NCBI RefSeq assembly: GCF_014697125.1
Contig: NZ_JACJRG010000015.1
Location: forward strand, 62,001 to 126,000
Direction: 5' to 3'
Source of the DNA: Anabaena minutissima FACHB-250
GTDB taxonomy: Bacteria; Cyanobacteriota; Cyanobacteriia; Cyanobacteriales; Nostocaceae
DNA: 64,000 nt
Numbering within the stretch: the stretch's first letter is position 1; the number at the start of each line of letters is the position of its first letter. This document shows positions 24,575 to 33,713 of this stretch, piece after piece. The translations under genes and the position numbers were made by a program. The notes under the pieces are model-generated. The model had not been told where the DNA came from, did not search any database, and saw only the letters and a program-made list of their open reading frames with translations.

Positions 24575-27500
24575 TTAATTGCTTTGCAATGGGGCATTCA
24601 AGGCTTTTTCAATGCGATCGCGAGTTTCTAGTAAATGAGCTTTGGTATATTGGTCATTAGTATTTACCTGTGACAATTTCTCGTTTAATTGCTTAAGTTG
24701 ATACCAAGCAAGGGAGCGGGCATCTTCTGGGACATATTCTCGGCGTAATACCATGCCAATCAAAATGTCGAGATATTCCCTTTGTAAACCGCGTCGGAAA
24801 CTCGTGATTTTTAGCTTTTCATCCTTTGGTTGTAATACCTCTGTCCAAATGCCAGTCTGCAAAGTATCAAATAATTCTGGTAAAGTCAGTGCTTTGTCTG
24901 GTGGGCTTTTGATTTCGATATCCTTCATGAGTGAGAGACGACTACCTGAAAGTAAGTCTCTTAATACTGCACTTTGCAATAGCAATGTTAAGTCATGGAT
25001 GGGATAATCTAAACGCCCAACTTGGGGATACTTGCCCCAATGCAGCCACCTGGAAGGTGCTAATTTATTCAGTAAATCTGGGGGAAAATTCAACGCATCT
25101 TCAGCAAAGACATACTTTTGCAGGGTTTTTAAAGCTTGTCTTTGTTTTTCTACTGGTACTTGTGTAAATGGTAATCGCTGTGGTTGATTCTCTGGCTGAC
25201 TAGATGAGATTTCTTTAGCCTGCATTCGATAAAAAGATTGCCCACCAATGTATTTTGTAGTGTAAAAAATATTATCAAAGTAGTTACTAAGAATACTATT
25301 GAACCTATATCTGACATCACTGTAGCTATCTCCCGCCAGTGGGTAACGCTGATTGAGACGTTCCCACATCACCTGTAAATTATTGAGTTGCGCCTGGGAA
25401 TAAACTAGTACGTTATTACTATAGTCCCAAGCATCGGCAGTGGGATCAAGGTTATATACATCTTCATCGGTGGCGTAACTCAACTCAGGCTGATAAGATT
25501 GGTTGGCGATTTCTTGCAGTATTGGCTTTTCAGCGATGGGGGTTCTGGCTTGAGTTGGGGTGTAGCCATACTGAATTGCCCACTCATCATAAAGCCCAAC
25601 TATGTTGGGGAAATAATCTCCCTGCTTTGTCCCTTGGGGAGCAATATTGGGTGGAATGTAATCCATCACCGAAGTTGTCAAACCTTTGGTACTGGTAATC
25701 TCTTGATTATTCATTTCTTCTGGTGCTAGGAAGTTGCTCCCCCGGAAGTTATGACGTAAACCAAGAGTATGACCAACTTCATGAGCAATAATTAAACGTA
25801 AATATTCATGGACGTATTGTTGTACTTGTTCTTGGCTGGGTGGTTTATCTGCCAAGAGTGACATCGCCAAAGAACCATAAGCAAATTGATTGGCTGCTTC
25901 TATGCCGTAGCAAACATCATATTTACTTGCTAATAAAGATAATCGCTGCAAGAGATGATTTGCCTGGTCTTTATTGGTTGTAGTGAGATTATTGTTACAC
26001 AGACGGCGATCGCGGATTAATTCTGTTAAGGAAGTACGGTTTGGGGTTTGATTGGGTTGTATCAGCTGTTCATATTGACCTCTGAGGAAGCGAACAAAGC
26101 TGGCATCTACTAAGATATCTGCATCCAAGATTTCCCCAGTTAATGGGTTAACACGGGATGGCCCCATCGCAAAATAACCATCCACGGTGTTAATCCAGCG
26201 AATTGTATTGTAGCGGATATCAGCAGGATCCCAAGTGGCATTATCTGGCATTTGCCGGACTTCAATTGCATCCTTAAATCCGGCTTTGAAAAAGGCTTGA
26301 TTCCACATCAGCACCCCTTCTTTAACAGCATCGCGGTACTTTAACGGTACGGCGTTATCAATCCAGAACACAATCGGTTTTTTAGGACGAGATATGAGTG
26401 CTTCGGGGTTTTGTTTTTCTAGATGCCAGCGATTAATGTAGCGCACAAAGGTATCATCGCGATCGTCGCTTGATAAATCTTGGTAGGCAGTAATAAAATA
26501 CCCAACACGTTCGTCAGCTAATCGGGGTCGATAATTATTATTTGGTAGTTGTGAGAGACTGTAGTGAACCCGGAGGGTAAAAGCACGGTTATCAGGTATG
26601 GATCTTAAACCTAGCATTTCAATTTCTTTAGCACTACTACTGAAAAAGTTCAACACCGATTCAACTTCTAGGTTTTGGGGAAAGGCTTTAGCGTTACCAA
26701 AATATGATTGTTCTGTGTTGGGGGCAATACCTATACTAAAAGCTAATCCTGCCAAGTCTGTTAGTAGTAAGTCACCTAAGTCAATCAGTAACGTTTTGCG
26801 TTGGGGATGAATGCTTTTAATGGCTATAGAGTAGAGAATGGAATCACTAAAAGACCTGGTGCGCGATCGCGCCTGGGGATCGCCTTCACGCGTGCGAAAA
26901 TTAACATTACGCACCACAAAATTTAATTTATTATCCAGTCGTTGAAAATAAAACAAAAAATCTTGCAGTGGCATCCCACTATAAATTCCCTTTTCACCAA
27001 TACCAGATTCTAGTGTGGTAGTAGCTAAGTAGTTTTTATTGAGTTGTTCTGGCTTTATTTCTAGATAAATTTTATTTTTTTCTTGATGGCGATATAAGGT
27101 AAATAACCCGTCTAATTTTTCAGTATCTTTGGTGATTTCGCTAAATTCTTCTAAATCATCTTTTTTATCTGGCTTAGTTCTTGTCGCAGGTTGCTTTGCT
27201 GACTTATCTGTAGGTTTACCAGCCTTTAATAATGGTTGCTGCCATGATTGTTTAGTATCTTTAACTAGCCAATAAAACAACTGGCTTTTTACCTGTTGCT
27301 GTTGATCAATTACCCATACCTGCCCCGGTATCTGCACCAGCGATTGAGGGGATAGTTTGAGAGTATCAGTAACTAGTTTTTTTGATGTAAGTTGGGTTTG
27401 GGGGTGTATATTTGAAGGAATAGACGCAGATATTTTGGTACTTTTATATAGATGAGTTTGTTGGTTGAGTTGCTCTGGTGACTTACCCGCTATGTTGGTT

Positions 27501-27619
27501 TTTTCCCTGTCATGCAATGTTTGACGCGCTGGACTATGCGTTATTGATTTGGCATTAGCAGTTGTGATGGTGAACAACAAACTAGGCAACAAAATTAGAT
27601 AAAAGCTCAACGTATTCAT
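24575..27619 (-). CDS. Zinc-dependent metalloprotease (DUF5117/DUF4953 type), secreted
   Basis: 1014 residues with an N-terminal signal peptide (hydrophobic core about 4-20, cleavage near T-A-N-A-K-S). At about residue 613 it has H-E-V-G-H-T-L-G-L-R-H, the extended HExxHxxGxxH zinc site of metzincin-like proteases. The N-terminal half resembles DUF5117 and the region around the zinc site DUF4953. Bacterial homologues are large exported peptidases of little-known substrate. It is convergent with hmpE and alone on its transcript. Confidence 0.9.
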   Translation of the reverse strand: MNTLSFYLILLPSLLFTITTANAKSITHSPARQTLHDREKTNIAGKSPEQLNQQTHLYKSTKISASIPSNIHPQTQLTSKKLVTDTLKLSPQSLVQIPGQVWVIDQQQQVKSQLFYWLVKDTKQSWQQPLLKAGKPTDKSAKQPATRTKPDKKDDLEEFSEITKDTEKLDGLFTLYRHQEKNKIYLEIKPEQLNKNYLATTTLESGIGEKGIYSGMPLQDFLFYFQRLDNKLNFVVRNVNFRTREGDPQARSRTRSFSDSILYSIAIKSIHPQRKTLLIDLGDLLLTDLAGLAFSIGIAPNTEQSYFGNAKAFPQNLEVESVLNFFSSSAKEIEMLGLRSIPDNRAFTLRVHYSLSQLPNNNYRPRLADERVGYFITAYQDLSSDDRDDTFVRYINRWHLEKQNPEALISRPKKPIVFWIDNAVPLKYRDAVKEGVLMWNQAFFKAGFKDAIEVRQMPDNATWDPADIRYNTIRWINTVDGYFAMGPSRVNPLTGEILDADILVDASFVRFLRGQYEQLIQPNQTPNRTSLTELIRDRRLCNNNLTTTNKDQANHLLQRLSLLASKYDVCYGIEAANQFAYGSLAMSLLADKPPSQEQVQQYVHEYLRLIIAHEVGHTLGLRHNFRGSNFLAPEEMNNQEITSTKGLTTSVMDYIPPNIAPQGTKQGDYFPNIVGLYDEWAIQYGYTPTQARTPIAEKPILQEIANQSYQPELSYATDEDVYNLDPTADAWDYSNNVLVYSQAQLNNLQVMWERLNQRYPLAGDSYSDVRYRFNSILSNYFDNIFYTTKYIGGQSFYRMQAKEISSSQPENQPQRLPFTQVPVEKQRQALKTLQKYVFAEDALNFPPDLLNKLAPSRWLHWGKYPQVGRLDYPIHDLTLLLQSAVLRDLLSGSRLSLMKDIEIKSPPDKALTLPELFDTLQTGIWTEVLQPKDEKLKITSFRRGLQREYLDILIGMVLRREYVPEDARSLAWYQLKQLNEKLSQVNTNDQYTKAHLLETRDRIEKALNAPLQSN

Positions 27620-28081
27620 TTAGTTAATCCTTGATCAGGATAATCAATTAATTTTTACTAATTAAAGTATTTCTACTTGTTTTCAATACTTGTAACTACC
27701 CAATCAGTGACAAGCAGCTAATCAGTTCATTTTTAACAATCATTTTTAGTCTGGTTGTTTTCTTTTGGTGTAGTATTTTTCCTAACAATAGTCTTTGTAG
27801 CAAACCTTACGTGTTATTTTGATCACAGTTTCGTAAAGCTGCCCATTCTGAATATCATATCTTAGTCAAAATACTTCAAAATGACTAGTTTTTCTGGAAA
27901 ATGACCTAATTTTAAGTTTAAAATTTTAGTTTTACTAAGAGAAAAATGCCTGTGTAGATGAATAAATTGCCACACTTAATTAGCAAGTTATAATTTATAC
28001 AATGTTATCGAGAAATTCAAAAAGCCATCTCAAACATAAATTTTTCTAGACAATCTTGATATTGAAAAATAATCAGTATTA
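27620..28081. other. AT-rich intergenic region upstream of the metalloprotease and pentapeptide genes
   Basis: 462 bases between divergent genes. No gene or structured element is supported. It must hold two promoters. It is strongly A/T-rich throughout. Confidence 0.5.
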
Positions 28082-29818
28082 ATGGATACAAATATGTCAC
28101 AATTACCTCAGGTTTGGAAACTTTTACAAAATTACGTAAAAGGCACAAGGTCAGAAGATAGACCGATAAAGAAGCATTTGGGATCTACAGGATTTTTACC
28201 TCTGAGAAAAAAGTTCCAGAAAGCAGATAAAAAGATATCCTTTCATCAAGATAATTTACAAAAAGATATTTTATTGCAACAGTTACAAACAAACTTAGAA
28301 TCATGGACAGAATTAGCGGAAAATAGCGAGTTTAATGTCAGCGATCGCCAACTTTATGCAAAAATATACAACTTATTAGGCAATGGTGCATTGACATCAG
28401 AAATAGTGGAAAAGTTGATGGATTTGCTCATCACTGAAAATCGCTGGCAACCACTACTACTTTTTCAGCGTTTAGAAGGTTTTTATGTACGTTGGTGTCG
28501 GGGAGAATTTATTGACGCGCCACCTGGTGATAACTTACCTCAGCGAAAATTGATAGAAATGGTAGCACAGAATCAGGCGATCGGGCTGAGACAAGTAGAT
28601 ATATATACAGGATTAAACGTATTAATTTTACTGCTGAAATTACATTGTTACGCTCAAACGCAAGAGGAACTACGGCATCAAATCAACTTTTATCCCTCCA
28701 GTCAACCCGATACAGACAGCTTTTTCACATCCCAACTGCTGCGGGTGATTAACTATAGTGATGCCATTGAAATTGGTAACTTTAGTAACATCGTCGGGGA
28801 ATTTCTCCAAGGTGCTAACTTTAGGGGTGCGTACCTGGGTGATGCCAATCTCACAGGAGTTAATTTTAGCGGTGCAAATCTCTCAGGTGCATATTTGGGT
28901 GATGCAAACCTAACTGGTGCAAACTTTCAAGATGCTAACCTAGCAGGCGCAAACCTAGGTGATACCAACCTCAGTAGCGCAAACCTCACAGGTGCTAACC
29001 TAATTAATGCAGACCTCAGCAGTGCAAACCTCACAGGTGCTAACCTTACAAGTGCTAACCTTGATCGTACCGAATTAAGCCGTGCTGACCTCAGCAGTTG
29101 CCAGATCAATAATGCTGAACTATCTCACGCTAACCTGAGTGGTGCTAACCTCAGAGATGCTGAACTTGCCAATGCCAACCTAGCCAACGCTGTTCTTTTC
29201 GGTGCAAATCTCAGCGATGCTAACCTCAAAAATGTTAACCTCAACCATGCTGACCTTTGTCGCGCTGATTTATCTGGTGCTGATTTATCTGGTGCAGTTT
29301 TGAATGGTACTAACCTTAGTGACACAATTCTGTTCAGCACTAACTTGAGTGCAGCTAGTCTCATGGCCGCAGACCTCAGCTATGCTAAACTCAACGGGGC
29401 TAAACTTAACGATGCTCAACTCAACGGTGCAATGTTTTTAGGTGCAGACCTGAGTGGTGTTGACCTGAGTCGGGTAGTTCTCAACGATGCTGATTTGAGT
29501 GGTAGTATTCTGAGCGAAGCTGATTTGAGTGGTGCAGACCTTAGTGATGCGGTACTCTTGGGTACTGACCTGAGTTTTGCTAACCTCAATAATGCCAATT
29601 TGAGTGGTAGTAATCTTAGTGGTGCAATGCTTAATGGTGCAGACTTAACGGAAGCTAACCTTAGCTACACCATTCTTGATGATACAGATGTAACTGAAGC
29701 CAACTTAGAAGCTACAAACTGGGGTGAAAAGCAGCAATGGGAAGGTGTGCGGGGTTTAGGAACTGCGCTGAATGTACCTTTGGCGTTGAAGAAGCAGTTA
29801 GGGTTAACTAACAGTTAA
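28082..29818 (+). CDS. Pentapeptide repeat protein
   Basis: 578 residues. The N-terminal 235 are helical and without repeats; from about residue 240 to 550 there are about sixty consecutive A(N/D)Lxx pentapeptides (ANLTGANLSGADLSG style), which fold as a right-handed quadrilateral beta-helix. The last 25 residues are not repeats. No membrane segment or signal peptide, so it is probably cytoplasmic. Pentapeptide proteins are abundant in cyanobacteria, and the function cannot be read from the repeats. A second ATG at 28094 is an alternative start. Confidence 0.92.
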   Translation: MDTNMSQLPQVWKLLQNYVKGTRSEDRPIKKHLGSTGFLPLRKKFQKADKKISFHQDNLQKDILLQQLQTNLESWTELAENSEFNVSDRQLYAKIYNLLGNGALTSEIVEKLMDLLITENRWQPLLLFQRLEGFYVRWCRGEFIDAPPGDNLPQRKLIEMVAQNQAIGLRQVDIYTGLNVLILLLKLHCYAQTQEELRHQINFYPSSQPDTDSFFTSQLLRVINYSDAIEIGNFSNIVGEFLQGANFRGAYLGDANLTGVNFSGANLSGAYLGDANLTGANFQDANLAGANLGDTNLSSANLTGANLINADLSSANLTGANLTSANLDRTELSRADLSSCQINNAELSHANLSGANLRDAELANANLANAVLFGANLSDANLKNVNLNHADLCRADLSGADLSGAVLNGTNLSDTILFSTNLSAASLMAADLSYAKLNGAKLNDAQLNGAMFLGADLSGVDLSRVVLNDADLSGSILSEADLSGADLSDAVLLGTDLSFANLNNANLSGSNLSGAMLNGADLTEANLSYTILDDTDVTEANLEATNWGEKQQWEGVRGLGTALNVPLALKKQLGLTNS

Positions 29819-29914
29819 TTACCCCAGAGTTTGTTGCATTAAGAAAATATACATGATGTAGTTAGATATAATAATGACTCATTAATTATGGTGTTTTCCT
29901 AAGTGGAGAAACAA

Positions 29915-31114
29915 ATGGGTCGCGCCAAAAAGGTTGTTCTAGCATATTCTGGTGGAGTCGATACCTCCGTTTGCATTCCCTACCTCAAAAAAGAGTGGGG
30001 CGTAGAAGAAGTGATTACGTTAGCCGCAGATTTAGGTCAAGGAGATGAATTAGAACCAGTTCGAGAAAAAGCTCTAAAATCGGGTGCAAGTGAGTCCCTC
30101 GTAGCCGATGTGAAAGATAGCTTTATCAAAGACTATGCTTTTCCGGCAATTCAAGCTAACGCCCTTTATGAAAATCGCTATCCCCTAGGAACTGCCCTGG
30201 CTCGTCCATTAATTGCTAAGATACTGGTCGAAGCTGCACAAAAATATGGTGCTGATGCGATCGCACATGGTTGTACTGGTAAAGGAAACGATCAGGTACG
30301 CTTTGATGTCTCCTGTGCTGCATTAAATCCCAACTTGAAGATTCTCGCACCGGCGCGGGAATGGGGGATGAGCCGAGAAGAAACTATCGCCTACGGTGAA
30401 CAATTTGGGATTCCGGCCCCAGTGAAAAAGTCTTCTCCTTATAGTATTGACAAGAATTTGCTTGGTCGTAGCGTTGAAGCTGGTGTGTTGGAAGATCCCC
30501 GATTTGAGCCACCAGAGGAAATTTATGAAATGACCAAGGCGATCGCTAATACCCCCAATGAGCCAGAATATTTAGAGATTGGATTTACTCAAGGTCTTCC
30601 TACCACTCTAAATGGTGTAGCCAAAAACCCTGTAGAGATGATTCAAGAACTGAATCAAGTAGTGGGAAGTCATGGTGTCGGGCGCATTGACATGATTGAA
30701 AACCGCTTGGTGGGGATCAAATCACGAGAAATCTATGAATCCCCAGCGATGTTAGTGCTAATTCAAGCCCACAGAGATTTAGAAAGCTTGACCTTAACCG
30801 CAGATGTGAGCCATTACAAACGGGGAATTGAAGAAACCTATAGCCAAATAGTTTACAACGGCTTGTGGTACAGTCCACTGAAAGGTGCTTTAGATGCGTT
30901 TATTCAAAAGACACAAGAACAAGTATCTGGGACTGTCCGCTTGAAACTCTTTAAAGGTAATGCAACGATAGTTGGGCGATGGAGTGATAATTCACTCTAT
31001 ACTCCGGACTTAGCAACCTATGGATCTGAAGATCAGTTTGACCATAAAGCGGCTGAAGGCTTCATTTACGTATGGGGACTACCTACTCGTATTTGGGCGC
31101 AGAAAACTAGATAA
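29915..31114 (+). CDS. argG: Argininosuccinate synthase
   Basis: 399 residues from the ATG at 29915, with GGAGA eight bases upstream; an in-frame GTG at 29903 is inside that ribosome site. It joins citrulline and aspartate in arginine synthesis. Seen: the P-loop-type AYSGGVDTS at 10-18, then HGCTGKGNDQVRF and the acidic REWGMSREETIAYGE block. Length equals the family's. In heterocystous cyanobacteria this also feeds cyanophycin production, as general knowledge. Confidence 0.97.
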   Translation: MGRAKKVVLAYSGGVDTSVCIPYLKKEWGVEEVITLAADLGQGDELEPVREKALKSGASESLVADVKDSFIKDYAFPAIQANALYENRYPLGTALARPLIAKILVEAAQKYGADAIAHGCTGKGNDQVRFDVSCAALNPNLKILAPAREWGMSREETIAYGEQFGIPAPVKKSSPYSIDKNLLGRSVEAGVLEDPRFEPPEEIYEMTKAIANTPNEPEYLEIGFTQGLPTTLNGVAKNPVEMIQELNQVVGSHGVGRIDMIENRLVGIKSREIYESPAMLVLIQAHRDLESLTLTADVSHYKRGIEETYSQIVYNGLWYSPLKGALDAFIQKTQEQVSGTVRLKLFKGNATIVGRWSDNSLYTPDLATYGSEDQFDHKAAEGFIYVWGLPTRIWAQKTR

Positions 31115-31215
31115 AGGCAAAAATAAAAAGCCTAGGGGAGTGGCTTTAGCCCTCCCCGTAGCAACAGATGAGAATCCCCGTTCATTTATGGCGGGGAGAG
31201 AGAGGTCAATTCTTT

Positions 31216-31845
31216 CTAATCTTCTGCTGCTTGTTTAACTTGACGAGATTCCAACCACAGAGGGATAAGAATCAAAGCTGCAAGTATGAGTAAAGCTAAA
31301 ATTGCAAACTGACTAACCCAAGCGACTAATTGTTCCAGGGAAACAATCTTACCTGCAAAAAAGGCTAACGTCACCATTAAACTAGCCCAAGCGGTTGCTC
31401 CTAAAATGTTGTATACCAAAAATGTTCGGAAAGGCATCTCAGCTATACCAGCTAGTGGTGCAGCAAAGATGCGTAATAGGGCAAAAAAGCGACCAAAAAA
31501 TACAGCTTTCGCTGCGTTTTGGCTAAATTGCTCTTTAATATTCAACAATCGCACTTCACTAATCCGAAATATCTTACCTACTTGTAGTAAAAAAGACCAG
31601 CCGCCTAGTCTACCAATCCAGTAGCCGCAAATTCCACCAATGAAAGCACCACTCACGGCAATACCAAGAACTATCCAGTAATTCAATTCATTACTACCAG
31701 CTAGAAAGCCACCCACTAAGGTTACGGTTTCGCCGGGAAGAGGAATGCCCAAGTTTTCTAGCAATATTCCCAAAAAAATAGCCCAGTAACCGTAATGATG
31801 GGCAAACTCCTGGATGTTTTCAAGTGAAATCAACTCAAGAGACAT
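31216..31845 (-). CDS. DedA family membrane protein
   Basis: 209 residues with about five hydrophobic segments and the DedA/SNARE-associated pattern: Y-W-A-I-F-L-G-I-L-L-E-N-L-G-I-P-L-P-G-E-T near residue 20, G-Y-W-I-G-R at about 75, and F-F-G-R-F-F-A-L-L-R with following Ala-Pro-L-A-G. DedA proteins are now thought to be undecaprenyl-phosphate or phospholipid flippases. Convergent with argG, with about 100 bases between. Confidence 0.92.
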   Translation of the reverse strand: MSLELISLENIQEFAHHYGYWAIFLGILLENLGIPLPGETVTLVGGFLAGSNELNYWIVLGIAVSGAFIGGICGYWIGRLGGWSFLLQVGKIFRISEVRLLNIKEQFSQNAAKAVFFGRFFALLRIFAAPLAGIAEMPFRTFLVYNILGATAWASLMVTLAFFAGKIVSLEQLVAWVSQFAILALLILAALILIPLWLESRQVKQAAED

Positions 31846-32303
31846 CCCGCACCGCCGCCTTTACAATTTTTTACTTTACATACATCTTTGCTTGTTTATA
31901 GGTGGGGTGTCAATCAAGGTATTACATCAATATATTAAATTTAAATCTATATTATTCATCAGTAATTTACGATTGACAATCAAATATCAATCAGTTAATA
32001 GCATAAATACATATAAACTCAAATAAATCAATCACTTATTATAAAAATTTTATAAAAACCTTGGAGAAATATAAAATTTCTGTAAAAGATACGATTGATA
32101 CGGAAATCATTAGGCGTTTGTGCCTATATTGAGGAATGTTAAAATAAATTATACGGAATAAATACTGAAGCGATCGCGTCAACTTTTAATGATTGCCAAT
32201 TACTGATTTTAGTAGATGTGGACATGATTTTACAAGTGACAAATCACCAGTATGAATTTTCTCTTCCTGCTTTTTTAAGTGTTTCAACTACTTGGTTAAA
32301 TTT
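31846..32303. other. AT-rich intergenic region
   Basis: 458 bases without a supported gene; reading frames here are short and of no family. One HIP1-like GCGATCGCG at about 32171. It must contain the promoters of the divergent DedA and STAS genes. Confidence 0.45.
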
Positions 32304-32657
32304 ATGACTCTCACACAAGAATTGCAAGTGGTTTTGTTTAAGCCCCAAGGAAGTATAGACTTACAGGATGGTAAGGCTTTGAGTGAAAAGATTGCTGAAA
32401 TCGTTCCTCAACCCCATCAACTCTGGGTAATTGATCTAGCAGCAGTAGATTTTATGGACAGTTCTGGGTTAGTTTCATTAGTGAAAGCCATCACATCAGC
32501 AAGACAAAATAGTTGTCGCTTAGTTCTGTGTAACGTACAAACCCCTGTACGGCTAATTTTAGAACTGACACAATTAGACTCAGTATTTGAGATTTTTGAC
32601 ACTTACGAAGATATCTTGAATGGCGTTAATAACGATAAATTATCATTAGCAAGCTGA
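32304..32657 (+). CDS. STAS domain protein (anti-sigma factor antagonist-like)
   Basis: 117 residues from the ATG at 32304 (a TTG at 32292 is in frame). A STAS fold with V-L-F-K-P-Q-G-S-I-D-L at the start and the switch motif V-D-F-M-D-S-S-G-L-V-S-L, in which the Ser following Asp is the usual phosphorylation site of SpoIIAA-type antagonists. No cognate kinase or phosphatase is next to it. Its targets cannot be told from the sequence. Confidence 0.9.
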   Translation: MTLTQELQVVLFKPQGSIDLQDGKALSEKIAEIVPQPHQLWVIDLAAVDFMDSSGLVSLVKAITSARQNSCRLVLCNVQTPVRLILELTQLDSVFEIFDTYEDILNGVNNDKLSLAS

Positions 32658-32777
32658 TCCTCCAGATTATAAAAATAATTCGGTAATGTCAAGATAATTA
32701 GGTGAATATCTAAGATTTGCCTTCGCCAATTTCTAAATAGCTTCACAGGGGAGAAGTTTGGAAGGTAGTATTTACAA

Positions 32778-32832
32778 GTCGCGTAGCGTCTGCAACAGTC
32801 GCCTATCCTGTCGCAGACGCTACGCGTAGCTT
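32778..32832. repeat. Inverted repeat, GTAGCGTCTGC arms
   Basis: Arms GTAGCGTCTGC (about 32783) and GCAGACGCTAC (about 32814) with about twenty bases between, followed by GCGTAGCTTGCTTC. Similar pieces (GAGCGTAGCTCATCG near 2330) occur elsewhere in the window, so it is a dispersed cyanobacterial repeat and probably not a gene-specific signal. Confidence 0.6.
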
Positions 32833-32921
32833 GCTTCCCCAAATGTTTTAAAAGACTGAGTGTTGAAATTAGTAACCCAGTAGATATATATCTATCAGCT
32901 GATGTTTAGAAATGCGATTAT

Positions 32922-33515
32922 CTATTGATTTTCTGTTTCTTCGGCTGCAAATTGAACTTGTTGGTACAAAGAGGCGATCGCTATTTCTACATTCACTGAT
33001 TCCAGTAACAATCTGTCGTCCAAATTATACTCCGACAGTACCCATTTCCCAAATTCGTTACGCCGAAATACTTCCACAGCCGGTTGTGCTACTTGTACTA
33101 AGACATATTCTTGCAAGGTTGGAGATTGACGATATGCGGCAAACTTTTTCCCACGATCAGCTGCTTCTGTTGAAGGTGATAGCACTTCAATAATTAAGCA
33201 GGGAAATTGTACCAATTGTGGATCGCGATCGCGATCGCGATCGTCGCAAGTCACCACGACATCAGGATAAAAATACTTTTGACCCGGTTCTACCTGCACT
33301 TTCACATCTACAATGTATACTTCACAGGCGCAATCTGCGAGGGCATCATCTAGAATCTTTGAGAAATTGAGAGAAACCCGATTATGATTGCGTGTTCCAC
33401 CAGTCATCGCAACAACTTCACCATCCCAATATTCGTAGCGTTGTTCTTGGGTAAGTTCCCAAATCAGATATTCTTCTGCGCTCATAAGAATGTTATCGGG
33501 TAAAGCAACCATCAT
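32922..33515 (-). CDS. Uma2 family putative endonuclease
   Basis: 197 residues with Uma2 features: S-A-E-E-Y-L-I-W-E near the start, R-Y-E-Y-W-D-G-E-V, Y-F-Y-P-D-V-V-V-T-C-D, then L-I-I-E-V-L-S-P-S-T and Y-V-L-V. The stretch D-D-R-D-R-D-R-D is encoded by overlapping HIP1 sites (33221-33247), an expansion within the family's variable loop. The catalytic Glu/Asp pattern otherwise looks intact. Function unknown. Confidence 0.9.
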   Translation of the reverse strand: MMVALPDNILMSAEEYLIWELTQEQRYEYWDGEVVAMTGGTRNHNRVSLNFSKILDDALADCACEVYIVDVKVQVEPGQKYFYPDVVVTCDDRDRDRDPQLVQFPCLIIEVLSPSTEAADRGKKFAAYRQSPTLQEYVLVQVAQPAVEVFRRNEFGKWVLSEYNLDDRLLLESVNVEIAIASLYQQVQFAAEETENQ

Positions 33516-33713
33516 GCAATCGGGGAATGATTTACTTTTCTAGAATAGCTAATCGCAGCGATCGCCTTTCTAACAAAATTCCCTCATCCTATTGTTAATT
33601 TTCGTAAAATTGCGGACACTTAAACTAGAAACCTGATAGACACCTAGATAAACTATCAAAGAGTGCATCTGTACTGCTAGTTAATAATCTGTAAATGTGG
33701 CGATATAGCCTGA

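Noticed and set aside
29125..29598. Minus-strand frames inside the pentapeptide-repeat gene
   Set aside because: Their repeated L-R-L-A-P-like composition mirrors the A(N/D)Lxx repeats on the other strand.
31814..32026. 70-residue plus-strand frame
   Set aside because: Opposes the start of the DedA gene and runs into AT-rich spacer; no recognisable protein features.
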